From the NCBI GenBank assembly GCA_014058105.1, contig JACGCM010002205.1, positions 4,030,001 through 4,094,000 of the forward strand: a stretch of DNA of 64,000 nucleotides, written 5' to 3'. This document shows positions 31,827-43,149 of the stretch, piece after piece. This DNA comes from Kingdonia uniflora. Taxonomy: Eukaryota > Streptophyta > Magnoliopsida > Ranunculales > Circaeasteraceae. Both the position numbers and the translations under genes were made by a program. The notes under the pieces were generated by a model. It searched no databases, was not told the DNA's origin, and was given only the letters and a program-made list of their open reading frames with translations. Position 1 is the stretch's first letter; each line of letters opens with the position of its first letter.

Positions 31827-32435
31827 TTTACCCCATAAAACTGCAATACGTCCTCAGGGGATATCCTCCTCACTTTCCCCTCATTCTCCCACTTTTTATT
31901 CAAATGGTCGCAAACACTTATTACCTCTCACATGTTCCCGTTTAATTGAACATGACATGCCCCAATCGTATTCATAATCCCCATCGCCAAATTGGTAAGG
32001 GGAAGACTCAGCTCGTACTCTAATTGAGACAGGTAACACAAGAAACCCTCTGAAAGGTCCCTCTGAACACTCACATCAAAATATTATAATGAGATCGATT
32101 CATCTATACCCTTATCTCGTTTTTCCTCCTCCAAGTCGGCCAACAAATAAAAATACTCCCCCTCCCCCCCGTCGCTGCAGTACACCTCCTAAATAGCCTA
32201 CCAGCGTATTCTACGCAGTTACCCCATTTCCCTCCTACAACAGCCTTGGCTTTACAAAATTCTTTAAATGTATCTAAACTATGGGGATAGGCCACCAATT
32301 TTCCAGGGAAACCTATAAATTGCTCCAATCCTACTTCAACCTCGCTATCAGAATATATCGTCCGACCAGAGGTAGAAACCTCATAAATAGGCAAACTATC
32401 AATCTCAACTACAATTCTACAGGCAAAGTTTTGAT
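31827..32435 (-). pseudogene. Opposite-strand gene of element B: conserved exon, 5' part
   Basis: The minus strand reads VGLEQFIGFPGKLVAYPHSL, DTFKEFCKAKAVVGGKWGNC, VEYAGRLFRR, (shift) FYLLADLEEEKRDKGIDESI, SEGFLCYLSQLEYELSLPLT, NGNMWEVISVCDHLNKKWEN and EGKVRRISPEDVLQFYGV, where the CACTA element interrupts. The same exon is at 41700-42250 and 62880-63445. The arrangement resembles plant proteins annotated 'putative gypsy-type transposon domain' (Pfam Transposase_28 type), which are encoded by antisense ORFs of Tat-type elements. Confidence 0.78.
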
Positions 32436-32639
32436 CCTACACAAATACCTCTCACGTTTGACCTACATACAGGTTCATGTATCTATCATTATTTTATACA
32501 CATCGATCATTCATATATAACATATCTTTCGTATATTCTTTTTATATGTTAAATTTCATAGGTTGCTATAAATAGTACTTTTTTAGAGAGTTGCGTAAAA
32601 TAGATTACAATTTGCAAAAAACACAGTACACGTTTCTAC

Positions 32640-33080
32640 TAACCTTTAGTTTCAGAATAAGAATCCACAGTAGCGCCAAGTCCTTCCCTTACAACACTAC
32701 TATATAGCCACCTACGTGATTCAGTGCCTGTAAATCTCTTCGACTATTGATAACCCTCAGATAAATCCTTACCAAATCTTCTGCAATTTTTTTGCACTTT
32801 TCTCTGTGTGCTGTCCAAATTTTCAGAAGTTGAAAAACATTTGAATGATGAAGACGAAACACTATTTATTATTTCTCTCTCTAACTGCTGGAAGTTATTG
32901 CGCCTCGCACGACCCGTCCTCAGTTTTGGAACTGAGGCGTCCCTTCCACTATCCATGTCAGACATCTTGTACCTTCTCAATAAAACTATATTTCCATCAT
33001 TACCCCTGCCCTCATATTTAAATATAATTTTATCTCCTGTTTCCATATCTTTATCTGACCTTCTTACACTCATGATGACT
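32640..33080 (-). pseudogene. Opposite-strand gene of element B: exon
   Basis: Minus strand from 33073 reads MSVRRSDKDMETGDKIIFKY, SDMDSGRDASVPKLRTGRAR, NFQQLEREIINSVSSSSFKC and RRWLYSSVVREGLGATVDSY, ending at a GTTAGTA donor at about 32644. One stop (at QQ..YQ-x-SKRF) breaks it. Matches A 42890-42535, D 63716 onward and E 10176-9738. The conserved donor supports splicing to the exon at 32435. Confidence 0.7.
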
Positions 33081-33333
33081 CACACTCCACGATATCAGAT
33101 TTTAGCAGCTTTACATAAAAAGCAAAACTACAAGCTCCTACATTTTTTATACTCTTGTTCCTTATACTTATAGTACTAGTGACATCATTTTCAAAGCTAG
33201 CAAAATTTCCAAAGCTATCCAAAATATGTTTGTCAAAACAGTCTTAAACGACATTTGTAACTATATAGGATCAAATTGACTTCTAACTTTTCTATTAAAT
33301 TCAACAATACTTACATTTATTTAGGATAACATT

Positions 33334-33690
33334 TTACATATAATTACATCTAAAACAGCCTTGATGACCTGGGCGACAACATCCGATCAGATATCCTCCA
33401 TCGATCATCTCATCTTCAAATTCGATCTCCACCTCAGCAATCAATCCAACCACCTCTTCTCGATCTGCAGGATGCCACACCAATTCACGAAAGCATACCT
33501 CATAAAAATATCGGGGCTCCCTACCCCTTATATCCAGTCCTTCAAGCTGACACTCCCTCACTGGTAACTCTGCATCATAACCAAACAATCCAAAAATCAT
33601 TTCCCGCACTTCAATAATCTTTATGGCCAATCGTTCTTCAGCGGCATAACGACTTCTCTGAGATTATGTCTGCATCATCATAATCTCTTC
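33334..33690 (-). pseudogene. Opposite-strand gene of element B: exon
   Basis: Reads RYAAEERLAIKIIEVREMIF, GLFGYDAELPVRECQLEGLD, YFYEVCFRELVWHPADREEV and LIGCCRPGHQGCFRCNYM. The A copy (43480-43150) keeps AEGRLDITVAEVRKCIFRLL and AKLPVREVNTEGLD. The shared LPVRE..LEGLD core in independently decayed copies shows past selection. Function unknown. Confidence 0.68.
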
Positions 33691-34449
33691 TCCATATTCA
33701 AAAATAAATTCTACCCTTATTTACACATTTGTACAACATTTTCCCCTCAAAACGTGATTTTGAAATAGACTATTTGAACTTATCCCTTCCCTCGAACTCA
33801 TACGTTACATTATTTTTCAAATCGAGCTTATTTTTTCAAGATTTATTCTTCTATCGACCTCTATTAGCTTGAATTTTTGCATTACAGATTTCCAACAATT
33901 TTTATCTCCCACGTTTCCAATACGACGACATATCATACTTACATCACAACATAATTTTTTTGCACATATTTATCACAGTTCAAATGTTACAATAACAATA
34001 CTTTCGGTACTCATAAACTTCAATTCATTTTATACATCCTTCAAACATTTCAGTTTGATTCTACGAGCAATTTTCTATTTACATAAAAACAAGTAATTGG
34101 ATGAAAAATTGAATTCATGTCGATAAGATTACACGTGATTTTACATATAACAAGTTTTTCAGTAATTGATCTCAAGTACATTACAGAGACCTAATCTGTC
34201 AAGCACCCAACTTCAAGTATTTTACAGATAACATGTTTTTCAGAGCTTTTGCAAGTAATAGGTCATTCAGGCACTCCGACACATCAAATCCTTCAGTTCG
34301 TCCTACTTCAGTGATCTTTCACCCTAATGCAAAGCATAAATTGGAGGCAACACAAAGCTTCCCCCCACATAATTTTGACCAAAGTCTGGTCAAACTTCAA
34401 ATAAAAACTATGAAAGTAGTAGACTCAGTACTGGTACCAACTCTTTAAA

Positions 34450-34930
34450 CTAAAGGTCTTCTGAGCGCAAAGACGTGATGGAAATATATAAGCAGACTTC
34501 AACTTCTCGTCTTACTCCTACAATTCCATCACCGCCTCTCCTATAACCCCCCCCCCCCCCAAGAGTTGGTAGAGATGAAGAGGGTCTGACCTGAAAATCC
34601 ATGGTAATGCAAGAAATCAGCATAACTGCCCCACAGTTATGCTTATCCCTGCATATGAAGCCCCAACCTTGTCTTCCGCAAGAGTGCGGAGACAAGCCCA
34701 ACATTCCTCGCCTGTCAAAGCAACGGTATTAAACCTCCACTTCCAGTAGAATTCTACCTCAGCTTCAACCGCTTCGTCTTCTAATATGCCTTTATAGGTC
34801 TGAGGAATAGGAGCGGGTATCAGCATCTCCAAGGACTAGTCACCAAAGTATTTCCATTTTAGCCTCTACATTTCAGACGTAATCCTCCCTTCAAGGTCCA
34901 TCCTCCAAGTCTTCACCATTTTTAATATTT
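34450..34930 (-). pseudogene. Opposite-strand gene of element B: first exon
   Basis: Minus strand from about 34920 reads MVKTWRMDLEGRITSEM, then (after one stop and a shift) LEMLIPAPIPQTYKGILEDE, AVEAEVEFYWKWRFNTVALT and GEECWACLRTLAEDKVGASY. A 14-base C run at about 34547 lies in the following intron. The A copy starts MVKTQRMVLEERIASEMQRL at 44767, which I take as the gene start; the two share KYFG..SLDM-like sequence. The gene's start thus lies about 1.3 kb from the 3' LTR, facing away from it. Confidence 0.68.
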
Positions 34931-35075
34931 CAGAGAATTTTAAAAATTACAAGTGTACTCTGCCTCAAGGATTCGATACATGCACTATTTATATAACCTT
35001 ACATTTATTGTGCATGTACGATTTACCAAGCGTCATCATTCATTACAGATGCAACTCTTCAAAATCATAATCGTC

Positions 35076-35960
35076 ACATATGTAGTAGCCTACTCGTAGG
35101 CTTCGAACAGACAGCCGAAGCCTACTTCATAGCCTACTCGAATATATCGAAGCCCTCTCAGCCCCTAAACAAGGCTCCTCAGAGATCCCCCAGAGACGAA
35201 CCTCCGACACCGGATAGAACTTCGAGAACGGATCAGTACATTACAACAGACATCCTTCAACCATATCTACATACGGTCGAAGTATAATAAGACAGATAGC
35301 CAGCTCACAGGATAGAACTTTGAGAATGGATCAGTACATTGCAGCAAACATCCTTTGACCATATCTACATATGGTCGAAGTATGATAAGACAGACAGCCA
35401 GCTCACCGGACAGAACTTCGAGAATGAATTAACGTCCCAGCAACAGATATCCTTCGACCTCACTATCACACGGTCTAAGCAAGATAAGACAGACAACAAC
35501 CTCATCAGATAAGACAACGCATTGTCGTTCAGAGCTATCACCAATAAATGCAGCAATAACAATACTGACAAGGCCGGCGTTCGTCACTCGCCAGGATTTT
35601 CTGATAACATAATCATGTAAACCAGACCCACACTTAGTGACTCAGCTCCCTATGCTTCTATAAATAGAGGAGAGGGGAAACCAGATGGGGGTTAAAAAAA
35701 TCTCCTCTGGCCTTGACATCTTTACCTTCGACCACCCAGAAAACCTATACTCGAACCCTCTAATTTACTTTTCAGTAATATAATCCGTCTTAAAAATCCC
35801 CATCAGAGGTCGTAGAGAGTCACATTCGGGCCTCTACACAAGTATTTGCCTTTAGTTTTATCCTATCATTGGCCAATTGTTTGTTCCCTTTGATTGAGGA
35901 TTGAGTTTACCTTGTAAGGACCAACTCCCCGTCTGAACGGAGTTAGTTCCCTACAACATA
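35076..35960 (+). mobile_element. Solo LTR of a different retrotransposon family in element B
   Basis: TGTAGTAGCCTACTCG... (35081) to ...TTAGTTCCCTACA (35955), 875 bp, flanked by ACATA on both sides (35076-35080 and 35956-35960). The empty site exists in A at about 44918 (CCGCCACATACATCAGCATC). It contains CTATAAATAGAGG at about 35659, a likely TATA box, and an internal 98-bp tandem repeat. A single LTR with a target duplication is the product of recombination between the two LTRs of a full element. Orientation is taken from the TATA box. Confidence 0.88.
35212..35510. repeat. 98-bp tandem repeat inside the solo LTR (3 units)
   Basis: GGATAGAACTTCGAGAA-GGATCAGTACATT starts units at 35212, 35310 and 35408, exactly 98 bp apart. 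The third is more diverged. Upstream-of-TATA placement suggests an enhancer-like U3 repeat. Confidence 0.9.
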
Positions 35961-36126
35961 CATCAGCATCCACATCCTCATTAAATACACGTTATTTCCC
36001 TATAACACACATAACTTCTACACAGTCAAAGCCATCATTACGCCATTTCAATTATTAAGAACTTTAACCCAAATACCAATTACCAATAGATCATTTCTCA
36101 ACCAAAGCCACTCGTGACTTTGGTTG

Positions 36127-36138
36127 CAAGGGGGCAAT
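36127..36138 (+). promoter_or_regulatory. Polypurine tract of element B
   Basis: GCAAGGGGGCAAT just before the right LTR, the expected plus-strand primer site. Preceded by GACTTTGGTT, as in A at 45080. Confidence 0.7.
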
Positions 36139-36752
36139 TGAAGGGACCCATCCCTCAGTCTCACCTAAAGTCGAGCTGTCGCTAGCTCGAATCACCTCCA
36201 TCACGTATTTTTAACATAACTTCCCCAGTTAACATTCAAACATACCTCACGAACTGGTTAAGAATGTAGGTTGAACTTAAATTGAAAAGGCCTTATCTAG
36301 TCAAAGATACCTATCTCTCACAAACTCGTCAGTTACTCAGTCAACCGCCAGTAACAGTATTGTTCGAAAAATGTGCTCCAGCACGATGAAGAGCTACGGA
36401 GAAGGCCTATATAAAGAAAAAGTCTCATAAGAGATAGGGATGAGAAAAATTATATAAGAGATCATCAAGAAACTTCTTGTTCTAGATTCTCATAAACATT
36501 CAAATTTCTTAGTTACAAGGTTCAAGCATATATATATCTAGAGATCACTTGTAATAAAATATCCACCTCAAGCAATAAAGATACTTTTACAAAAATCTTT
36601 CACTCGAGGTCGTGTTTTTTTACCTATTCAGAGGTTTTCTACGTTAAATTCACCTATGCCATTTTTTACTTTCCTTTAGAATATTATCATAGGTTTATTA
36701 GTATGATAGCGAATTCCAAGCCATTTCGAGCTTACAGAATTTGGCCATTATA
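36139..36752 (+). repeat. 3' LTR of element B
   Basis: TGAAGGGACCCATCCC to TTGGCCATTATA (terminal CA mutated to TA). TATATAAAG at about 36408. Its U3 matches the LTR at 11757. Followed directly by A's integrase sequence (GAAATCACCAAC), so it is not followed by a primer site. Confidence 0.88.
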
Positions 36753-37288
36753 GAAATCACCAACAAAAGCATCGTGGATAGATTTAAAAAAAAGCGTAAC
36801 TCACAAAAAAAAAGAATTGGATTCGAGAACTACCTCATATCCTATGGTCATATCGTACCACTCCCCGACCCTCAACAAGATGAACCCCATTCCTCCTTGC
36901 TTATGGCACTAAGGCCGTCATTCCTTTTGAATACCATCATTCAGTTCGAGATCACGAGCTAACTGACGAAGAAAATGAGTTTGAATTGACTTGCAACCTC
37001 AATATGATCGATAAAACCAGGGAACGCGCTATTGCTAGCCTAGGTCGATATCATCATATACTAGCCAGTTCATACAACAGCCGATTCAGAAGCCGTACCT
37101 TCCAAATTGATTATCTCTTCCTCAGAGAAATTCCTCAATACTGTAAAGAGCCTCACGTTGGAAAATTATCCGAGAATTGGGAGGGTCCTTTCATTATCAT
37201 AGGTCTCTTAGGCCTGAGATCATATTACCTCATGACAAAGGAGGGAATCCACATTTTAAATCCTTGGAACACTAGGCGGCAGAAATGA
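36753..37288 (+). pseudogene. Integrase, C-terminal part (element A)
   Basis: Resumes at the codons for AEITNKSIVD, just after the catalytic region, and carries NWVRELPHILWSYRTTP-type sequence with frameshifts. The clean frame 36986-37288 reads NLNMIDKTRERAIASLGRYH, RSRTFQIDYLFLREIPQYCK, NWEGPFIIIGLLGLRSYYL and KEGIHILNPWNTRRQK before the stop. This is the non-catalytic C-terminal domain. The 5' part of A's pol is deleted; the break point equals the insertion point of B. Confidence 0.88.
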
Positions 37289-37399
37289 TACTATCGTTAT
37301 GTACCTTACTACTCCATTTCCGTTTCTCGCTTTTGTTTTTTCAATTCCAAAAGTGAGATTTTTATCTCCATAAAATATAAATTTTGAACTGTTCAATAA

Positions 37400-38140
37400 A
37401 ACTTCCAAGTTTTTCACAGCATCTCTCAACTTAGGTAAATTCAAATACATCCTATAGATTAAAGCATAGATATTTCTAGCTTTTAATTGATCTCATACCA
37501 GTTAAATCAATGATAACACTTGGTTTAGCTAACTCAACCATCTCTGCGATTGAAACAAATGTAGAAACTTATTTTATATCAAAGACTTTACCAAACATAT
37601 GATAGGGCAAAGGTAATACTAGCCTTTATCTCTATCAACTTGTTTGGGACATTATACCAGTTAAATCAAGGATAACACTTAGTTTGGCTGACTCTACTAA
37701 ATCTCTGCGATTAAAACAAATGTAGAAACTTATTTTATATCAAAGACTTTACCAAACATATGATAGGGCAAAGGTAATACTAGCCTTTATCTCTATCAAC
37801 TTGTTTGGGACATTATACCAGTTAAATCAAGGATAACACTTGGTTTGGCTGACTCTACTAAATCTCTGCGATTAAAACAAATGTAGAAAGTTGTTTTATA
37901 TCAAGGACTCTAACAAACATAAGATAAGCCAAAGGTAATACTAGCATTCATCTCCTTCAATATGTCTGCAACATTACTACAGTTAAATCAAGATTCACTT
38001 GGTTTGACAGATTCAACCTATCTCTGCAATTAGAACAAATGTAAAAGCTTGTTTTATATCAAAGATCCTACCAGACATAAGATAAGGCCAAAGTAATACT
38101 AGCTTTCACCTATTTTGCTATGTCTGCGATATATACTATT
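37400..38140. repeat. ~160-bp tandem repeats, pol-antisense spacer of element A (4-5 units)
   Basis: The marker AAATCAAGGATAACACTTGG starts at 37504 (variant), 37663, 37824 and 37985, giving spacings of 159-161 bp. The two units covering 37581-37740 and 37741-37900 are almost identical, implying recent duplication within this copy. Confidence 0.88.
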
Positions 38141-38289
38141 TATTTTTAGGTTGCATTCATAACTACTATAATAGATTCTTTTCTATTGTTGGGATGTCAA
38201 CCGTATTTTCCCCTATAATAGGAGGTCAGTCAAATTTCAGCTCTCGAGTTACAGCAACCCTTCCCCGCTTTATCAGATCTGCAGGGCGA

Positions 38290-39420
38290 GTGCCTTAATT
38301 CGTTTCCATGGAGGTCATACACTTCCCTCGATCTATATCAACTCCACAAATATATCCCTTCTTAGACAGAATCTTGAACAAGGTATCTCGTTCTAACTCA
38401 AGTTCTTTTACTTCATCTATAAAATAAGCAACGATCGAATTATCAAGTTTAAGCATGATGCATGAGCTACAACTATCTTTGAAAAGTACGATCTCACCTT
38501 CTCGAGGTGTGCCTCCAACCTCGCATATTGTCACTTCTGATATGTCATGTCCCTTTCAATATGAGCATCAGAAGCTATACTCTCTTCCAATGTTTTAACA
38601 TCTTTAGTTGATTCAGCCTGATTAATGGCCTTTAAGTCCACCACCTGAGCATGAAGTCTCTTAATTTTTGCATTCAACTCTTCCTCGGCCAAAGTATCCT
38701 TTAACAGGTCATCTTTCTTCTTTATCAGAATCTTATTTGCCCTGATTTCCCCTTCTAATACTTTATCCCTGACAAGAGCGGTATCCAACTTACATTGGCA
38801 CTCCCTTAAATTCGCATTCCCTTTCTACACATTCCCTTGTATTTGAGCCACGTCACCTTCCAGCTCCCTAATTCGAGCTGATAGGGTAACTACATCCCAT
38901 TGGACAAGAGAAACCTTAGCATCATTTTTACTCTTCCTCGAGCGCTCTCCAATCTCGGCGTTCCTGAGAAACGCGTTGGCTTGCGCCAATTCGGTATTCA
39001 ATCGTGCCACCCTCTCATTCAACTCGTCACACTTCCGTTGCATCGTCCGAAACTCCATATCCTTGGCAAGTAAGCTTGTATGCAAGTGTTCAACTGCAGC
39101 TTTCGAAGCCGATAGATTCTCTCGAGATATCCATAGCTCGTTATCTTTTTCAATCATTTTCTTTTTCAGTCACTCCAGCTTGCGTCAACTATTCTAAAAA
39201 TCAGTTTAAAATTGTTCCTCCGATCTTTCTAGCACCTGAATACAGTATTAAGCCATCTCAGCATGCCTACTCTTAACCATCAGCATGTCAATCTGACTTT
39301 GTAGCTTCGCTGCGTGTTCTTTTATCTCCGCAAGCTCTTTTATCCCCCTATCAATTTCGGCATCCTTCTCCTCGATCTTACGAGAGAGGTTAATAGGGTT
39401 GCCTCAACAAACTTGAAGTG
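38290..39420 (-). pseudogene. Opposite-strand gene of element A: coiled-coil exons
   Basis: 39157-38825 reads EKDNELWISRENLSASKAAV, EHLHTSLLAKDMEFRTMQRK, CDELNERVARLNTELAQANA and LSARIRELEGDVAQIQGNV. 38788-38531 reads DTALVRDKVLEGEIRANKIL and EEELNAKIKRLHAQVVDLKA. The end reads EVKELELERDTLFKILSKKG with a short tail. The region above 39160 continues the coil in broken frame. The long parallel coiled coil is shared with B and D. Confidence 0.72.
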
Positions 39421-40032
39421 CACCTTTACATGTTGGTCTTTTCTGTCCTCATTCGCCTCTCTCACCTATCCAACTCCTCTGTAAATTCTTGGTTACATTG
39501 GAATGCCTCATCTTCACGCGGTCTAGATGAATCCAATTCGACTTGTACAATACAGATAAGTTATATCCAATTTGATTCAGAGCACCCCCTCAACATACAT
39601 ACACATATCTCATTTCTAACAAGATATCTAATTTATAACATCTACCGTGTGCAACTATTTCTAAACTTAAAGGTCGAAGTACAATCTCAGATGGATGTTC
39701 CATGCATATATTTACAGGCCTAAGGTACATATTATTTATATGCTACTTTGTCAAAAACTTTGATTTTTTCTATGCACTATTTAAGCGTCATTTTCTAAAA
39801 ACTGATAACAAGTTTTCGGTCAGCCTCTACATTCTATGTTGTTTTATTTACTTGATAGCTTTATATTACTGAAGCATACAAGTGAAACGTTGCCTGTTCC
39901 GATCTAACCTGCAGCTCTGCTTGCGAAGACAACAAGAATGTGGAGGTCTCTTTTTCCCTGGCAAGCTCAATCTCTAAATCTTTTATTCTAAGGGCCTGAC
40001 CTATTCAATTCTATACAAAAAAAGAACTCAGC

Positions 40033-40560
40033 CTACATAATTATATTCAATACACAATATCTAATCGATTTACAAAAACATTTCCAAAATATTCGTACAA
40101 AATCATTTTTCAACCCGACCTTCTCATGTTCCCCCTCTGGGACCTCGGTGTCATCCCCTTGGTTGTCTAGTACTGTCTGAGGAGAGACACCATCCAACCC
40201 ATCAACAACTTCAATAGCAGCCCCTTCCGCCTCTTCGTCATCTCCCTCCTCAACGTAGGTGTCTGTCTTGATAGCATCTACCTTATCCTCTGAATACCCC
40301 TTTAACATAAGGTGGCACTCGAGTCTTTCACTCTCCGTCACCACCTCCTCCAGGTTCGCACTTGCCTTAGCTTGTAGATAGCCGATCTCCACTACTTGGG
40401 AAGCCTTCAGGGCCTCCAGCTTTTTTACATCCTTGAGTGCGTCAGCCTTCAATCGAGCTACGTTCTTTTCAAGCTTGATCTTCCCTTTTTCAGTTCGGAT
40501 TTCTCCTCTTCAACTCTGAGACATATCCCCCTCACCAAACGAGCAACCTCCAAAGCACAA
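40033..40560 (-). pseudogene. Opposite-strand gene of element A: helix plus acidic tail
   Basis: Reads VARLVRGICLRVEEEKSELK, then KADALKDVKKLEALKASQVV, LQAKASANLEEVVTESERLE, LMLKGYSEDKVDAIKTDTYV and EEGDDEEAEGAAIEVVDGLD. It ends near QGDDTEVPEGEHEKVG. This copy is open for 139 codons (40452-40033) and is the best preserved version of this block in the window. Confidence 0.7.
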
Positions 40561-40639
40561 TTCGACCTCATCGTGAGCTCAGAGTGCAATACAAAAATAT
40601 ATTTTACATAATCGAGCATAGAAACCTACCATTTTTCTC

Positions 40640-41440
40640 ATATCCTCTTCCCCATGAAGGGCTGTCAGCCTGGCCCTTTCCTCCACCTCTATTAGATCAT
40701 CCTCAGCAATAGGTCACTCTTCAATGACCTTCTCCCCTAACGTTCCCAAAGGTTCGATCCTTCTCCTTTTTTCTTTTCCTTCGACCTCACCACTTCCAGT
40801 GGTACCAGAGGCTGACGGACGCTTCAATATTTATTTTTTCGAAAATGTTCAAGCTAATTTTCTCAACGTAATAGACTCTAGATGAACCGAACTGTCTACT
40901 CTAGGGGCCTTGGGAAAGTTCATTCTCCCTTCCCCACCAGTTCCTTTCTTCTTACCATCATCAACACCCGCCCCATGAAGAGCCGCCAGCCTGGCCCTTT
41001 CCTCCACCTCCTTCAGATCATCCTCAACAACAGGTCACTCTTCAATAACCATCTCTCCTGACGTTCCCAAAGGTTCGATCCTTCACCTTTTTTTCTTTTC
41101 CTTTGACCTCACCACTTCCAGTGGTACCAAAGGCTGGCGGACGCTTCAATATCTATTTTTTAGAAACGTTCAAGCTAATTTTTTTGACATGATAGACTCT
41201 AGATGAATCAAATTGTCCACTCTGGGTAAGTTCGTTCGCCCTTCCCCACCCGTTCCTTTATTCTTACCATCATCAGCACCCGCCATCAGCCTTGTTGATT
41301 GAGATTTTTAAACTTTTTTTGACTTGCTTCCAACCCGTTTCATTCTGCTAAGGCCAAGCCCTTCCAGCACAGTTTCTAGCTCAACCTCTTCCTCAGCAAC
41401 TTTGTCTAACAAATAATCTTTCCTCTCCACCTGGGACTTT
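40640..41440 (-). pseudogene. Opposite-strand gene of element A: basic exon with internal duplication
   Basis: Holds the acidic-then-basic region (LSRMKRVGSKSKKV-like, GSGEVEGKEKRRRIEP-like, DDLIEVEERARL) that B and D have once. Here it occurs twice because of a 321-bp tandem duplication. Both halves have stops and shifts. The upstream end (about 41440) abuts the FRTVK exon's intron. Confidence 0.6.
40652..41293. repeat. 321-bp tandem duplication in element A
   Basis: CCATGAAG-GC-G-CAGCCTGGCC starts at 40652 and again at 40973. Both units run through TTCGATCCTTC, CACTTCCAGTGGTACCA and CTTCCCCACC-GTTCCTT to a CCATCATCA-CACCCGCC end. B and D have a single copy. The units differ at several positions, so the event is not very recent. 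Confidence 0.88.
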
Positions 41441-41544
41441 TGGCCTGCAATGCACAATATTTTCTATCATCAACAAAATATCATACAATTCCAAAATATC
41501 AATATTATACGTTATATATTATTATACTTACTTTGTTTTACAGT

Positions 41545-42310
41545 TCTAAACATAAGATCCAAGGGTTTTTCATCATCTCTCTGAAGGTAATTACCCTTCA
41601 CCCATATTACGTTGTCATTCTAGGATCGACCTGCTGAGTTCAGATCGAAGAAGCGAGGCTGAGATGCGCTCACACAGAAATATGCCTTTCCATTGGCATG
41701 ATAATTCTTCACCCCATAAAACTACAAAACATCTTTAGGGGATATCCTCCTCACTTTCCCCACCCTTTCCCACTTTTCATTCAGATGGTTGCAAAAACTT
41801 AACACCTCCCACATATTCCCATTCAATTGAGTAGGGCATGCCTCAATCATATTCATAGTCCCTTTCGCCAAATTGGTAAGGGGAAGACTCAACCCGTACT
41901 CTAATTGAGACAAGTAACACAAAAAGCGCTCTGAAATGTCACTTTGAACACTTCTATCAAAATACTTCAATAAGATTGATTCGTCTATACCCCTATCTCA
42001 TTTCTCCTCCAAATCGGCTAACAAATAAAATACTCCTCTTCTGCCGCTATAATACACCCCCTAAACAGCCTACCGGCGTATTCTATGTAGTTACCCCATG
42101 TCCCACCTAAAGCAGCCTTGGCTTTACAAAACTTTTTAAATACATCTGAACAGGGAGGATAGGTCACCAATTTCCCAAGGAAACCTAAAAATTGTTTAAC
42201 CACTACTTCAACCTCACTGTTGGACATATCAATTTCAGACTCTGCCATTCGTCCAGAGGTCGATACCTCGTTAACAGGTGAACTATCTATCTCAACTATA
42301 ATTCTACAGG
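41545..42310 (-). pseudogene. Opposite-strand gene of element A: conserved exon (uninterrupted CACTA target)
   Basis: Minus strand reads ESEIDMSNSEVEVVVKQFLG, GKLVTYPPCSDVFKKFCKAK, ALGGTWGNYIEYAGRLFRGC, (shift) LLKYFDRSVQSDISERFLCY, LEYGLSLPLTNLAKGTMNMI, NGNMWEVLSFCNHLNEKWER and GKVRRISPKDVLQFYGVKNY, then YFCVSASQPRFFDLNSA and EPLDLMFRTVK. At about 41712 it shows the unoccupied version of the site where B received its CACTA element. Frames are broken by shifts at about 42030 and 41660. Confidence 0.78.
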
Positions 42311-42534
42311 CAAGGGTATGATCTTACACAAATACCTCTCACGATCCTACATGCAGGTCTAGGCATCTATCATTATCTTATGCACATCCATCATTTGCAT
42401 ACAAAAATCTTTCATATATTCTATATATATTTCAAATTTCATAGATTTACTATAAATAGTGATATTTTAGAAATTTTCTTAAAACAGATTATGATTTCCA
42501 AAAACACAAACATGCATCGCACATCTCTATTAAC

Positions 42535-42890
42535 CTTCTGTGTCATAATGAGAATCTGAGGCGGCGCCAAATCCTTCCCTCTCAACATTACTATATAGCC
42601 ACCTACATGATTCAGTCCCCACAACTCCCTTTGACTGTTGATCACTCTCAGATAAATCCTTACCAGATTCTCTGTAATTTTTTTAGGCTTCTCTCTCTTT
42701 GCTCTCCAAGTTTTCAAAAGTTGAAAAATGTTTTAGAATCGAGGCGTCATTTCCATTATCCATGTCAGACGTCTTGCACCTTTTCAATAAAGCTATTTTT
42801 CCATCATTGCCTCTTCCCTCATATTTTAATTAATTTTACTCTCTTATTTCCATATCTCTCTCTGACCTTCCTATACTCATGAAGACTCAC
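42535..42890 (-). pseudogene. Opposite-strand gene of element A: exon
   Basis: Reads MSIGRSERDMEIRE, a stop, then KYEGRGNDGKIALLKR and MDNGNDASILKHFSTFENLE, then IYLRVINSQRELWGLNHVGG and YIVMLRGKDLAPP. A segment present in B (RTGRARRNNFQQLEREIINS) is missing here, with the deletion at about 42730. Ends at a GTTAATAG donor. Confidence 0.65.
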
Positions 42891-43149
42891 ACTTACACGG
42901 TATCAGATTTTTGTAGCTTTACATAAAAAACAAAATTAGAAGCTTTTATTTTTTCTATTCTTGTTTCTTCTACTTATAGTACTAGTAACGTTATTTCCAA
43001 AGCTAACAAAATTTTCAAATGTATTCAAAATTGTTTATCATAACAGTCTCAAACGGTATTTGTAACTCTAAAGGATCAATTTGACTTTTATCTTTTCTTT
43101 TAAAAAAAATTCAAATGCTTATATTCATTTATGATAGCACTTTACATAT

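Larger units (their letters stand above)
11757..36752 (+). mobile_element. Ty3/gypsy Tat-type retroelement B, nested in A's integrase
   Basis: LTRs 11757-12369 (first ~8 bp missing) and 36139-36752 enclose a full set: gag, protease, reverse transcriptase, two RNase H domains, integrase, spacer repeats and opposite-strand gene. After its right LTR the host sequence resumes inside A's integrase. B therefore most simply inserted there, and a later deletion removed A's gag-to-integrase segment together with the first bases of B's LTR. Three further insertions lie in B: a LINE (17751-18664), a CACTA element (22873-31826) and a solo LTR (35081-35955). Without them B is about 14.2 kb. Confidence 0.82.

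Noticed and set aside
34547..34560. Long C run (and G/C runs at about 6990, 45091 and 45970) as structural signals
   Set aside because: Homopolymers of this length are prone to sequencing error and, except for the polypurine tract at 45091, do not occupy conserved positions.
36139..37288. LTR followed by integrase read as a separate truncated element starting at 36139
   Set aside because: The LTR is preceded by a polypurine tract and matches B's left LTR, while the integrase continues A; B's 3' end next to A's resumed sequence explains it with fewer events.
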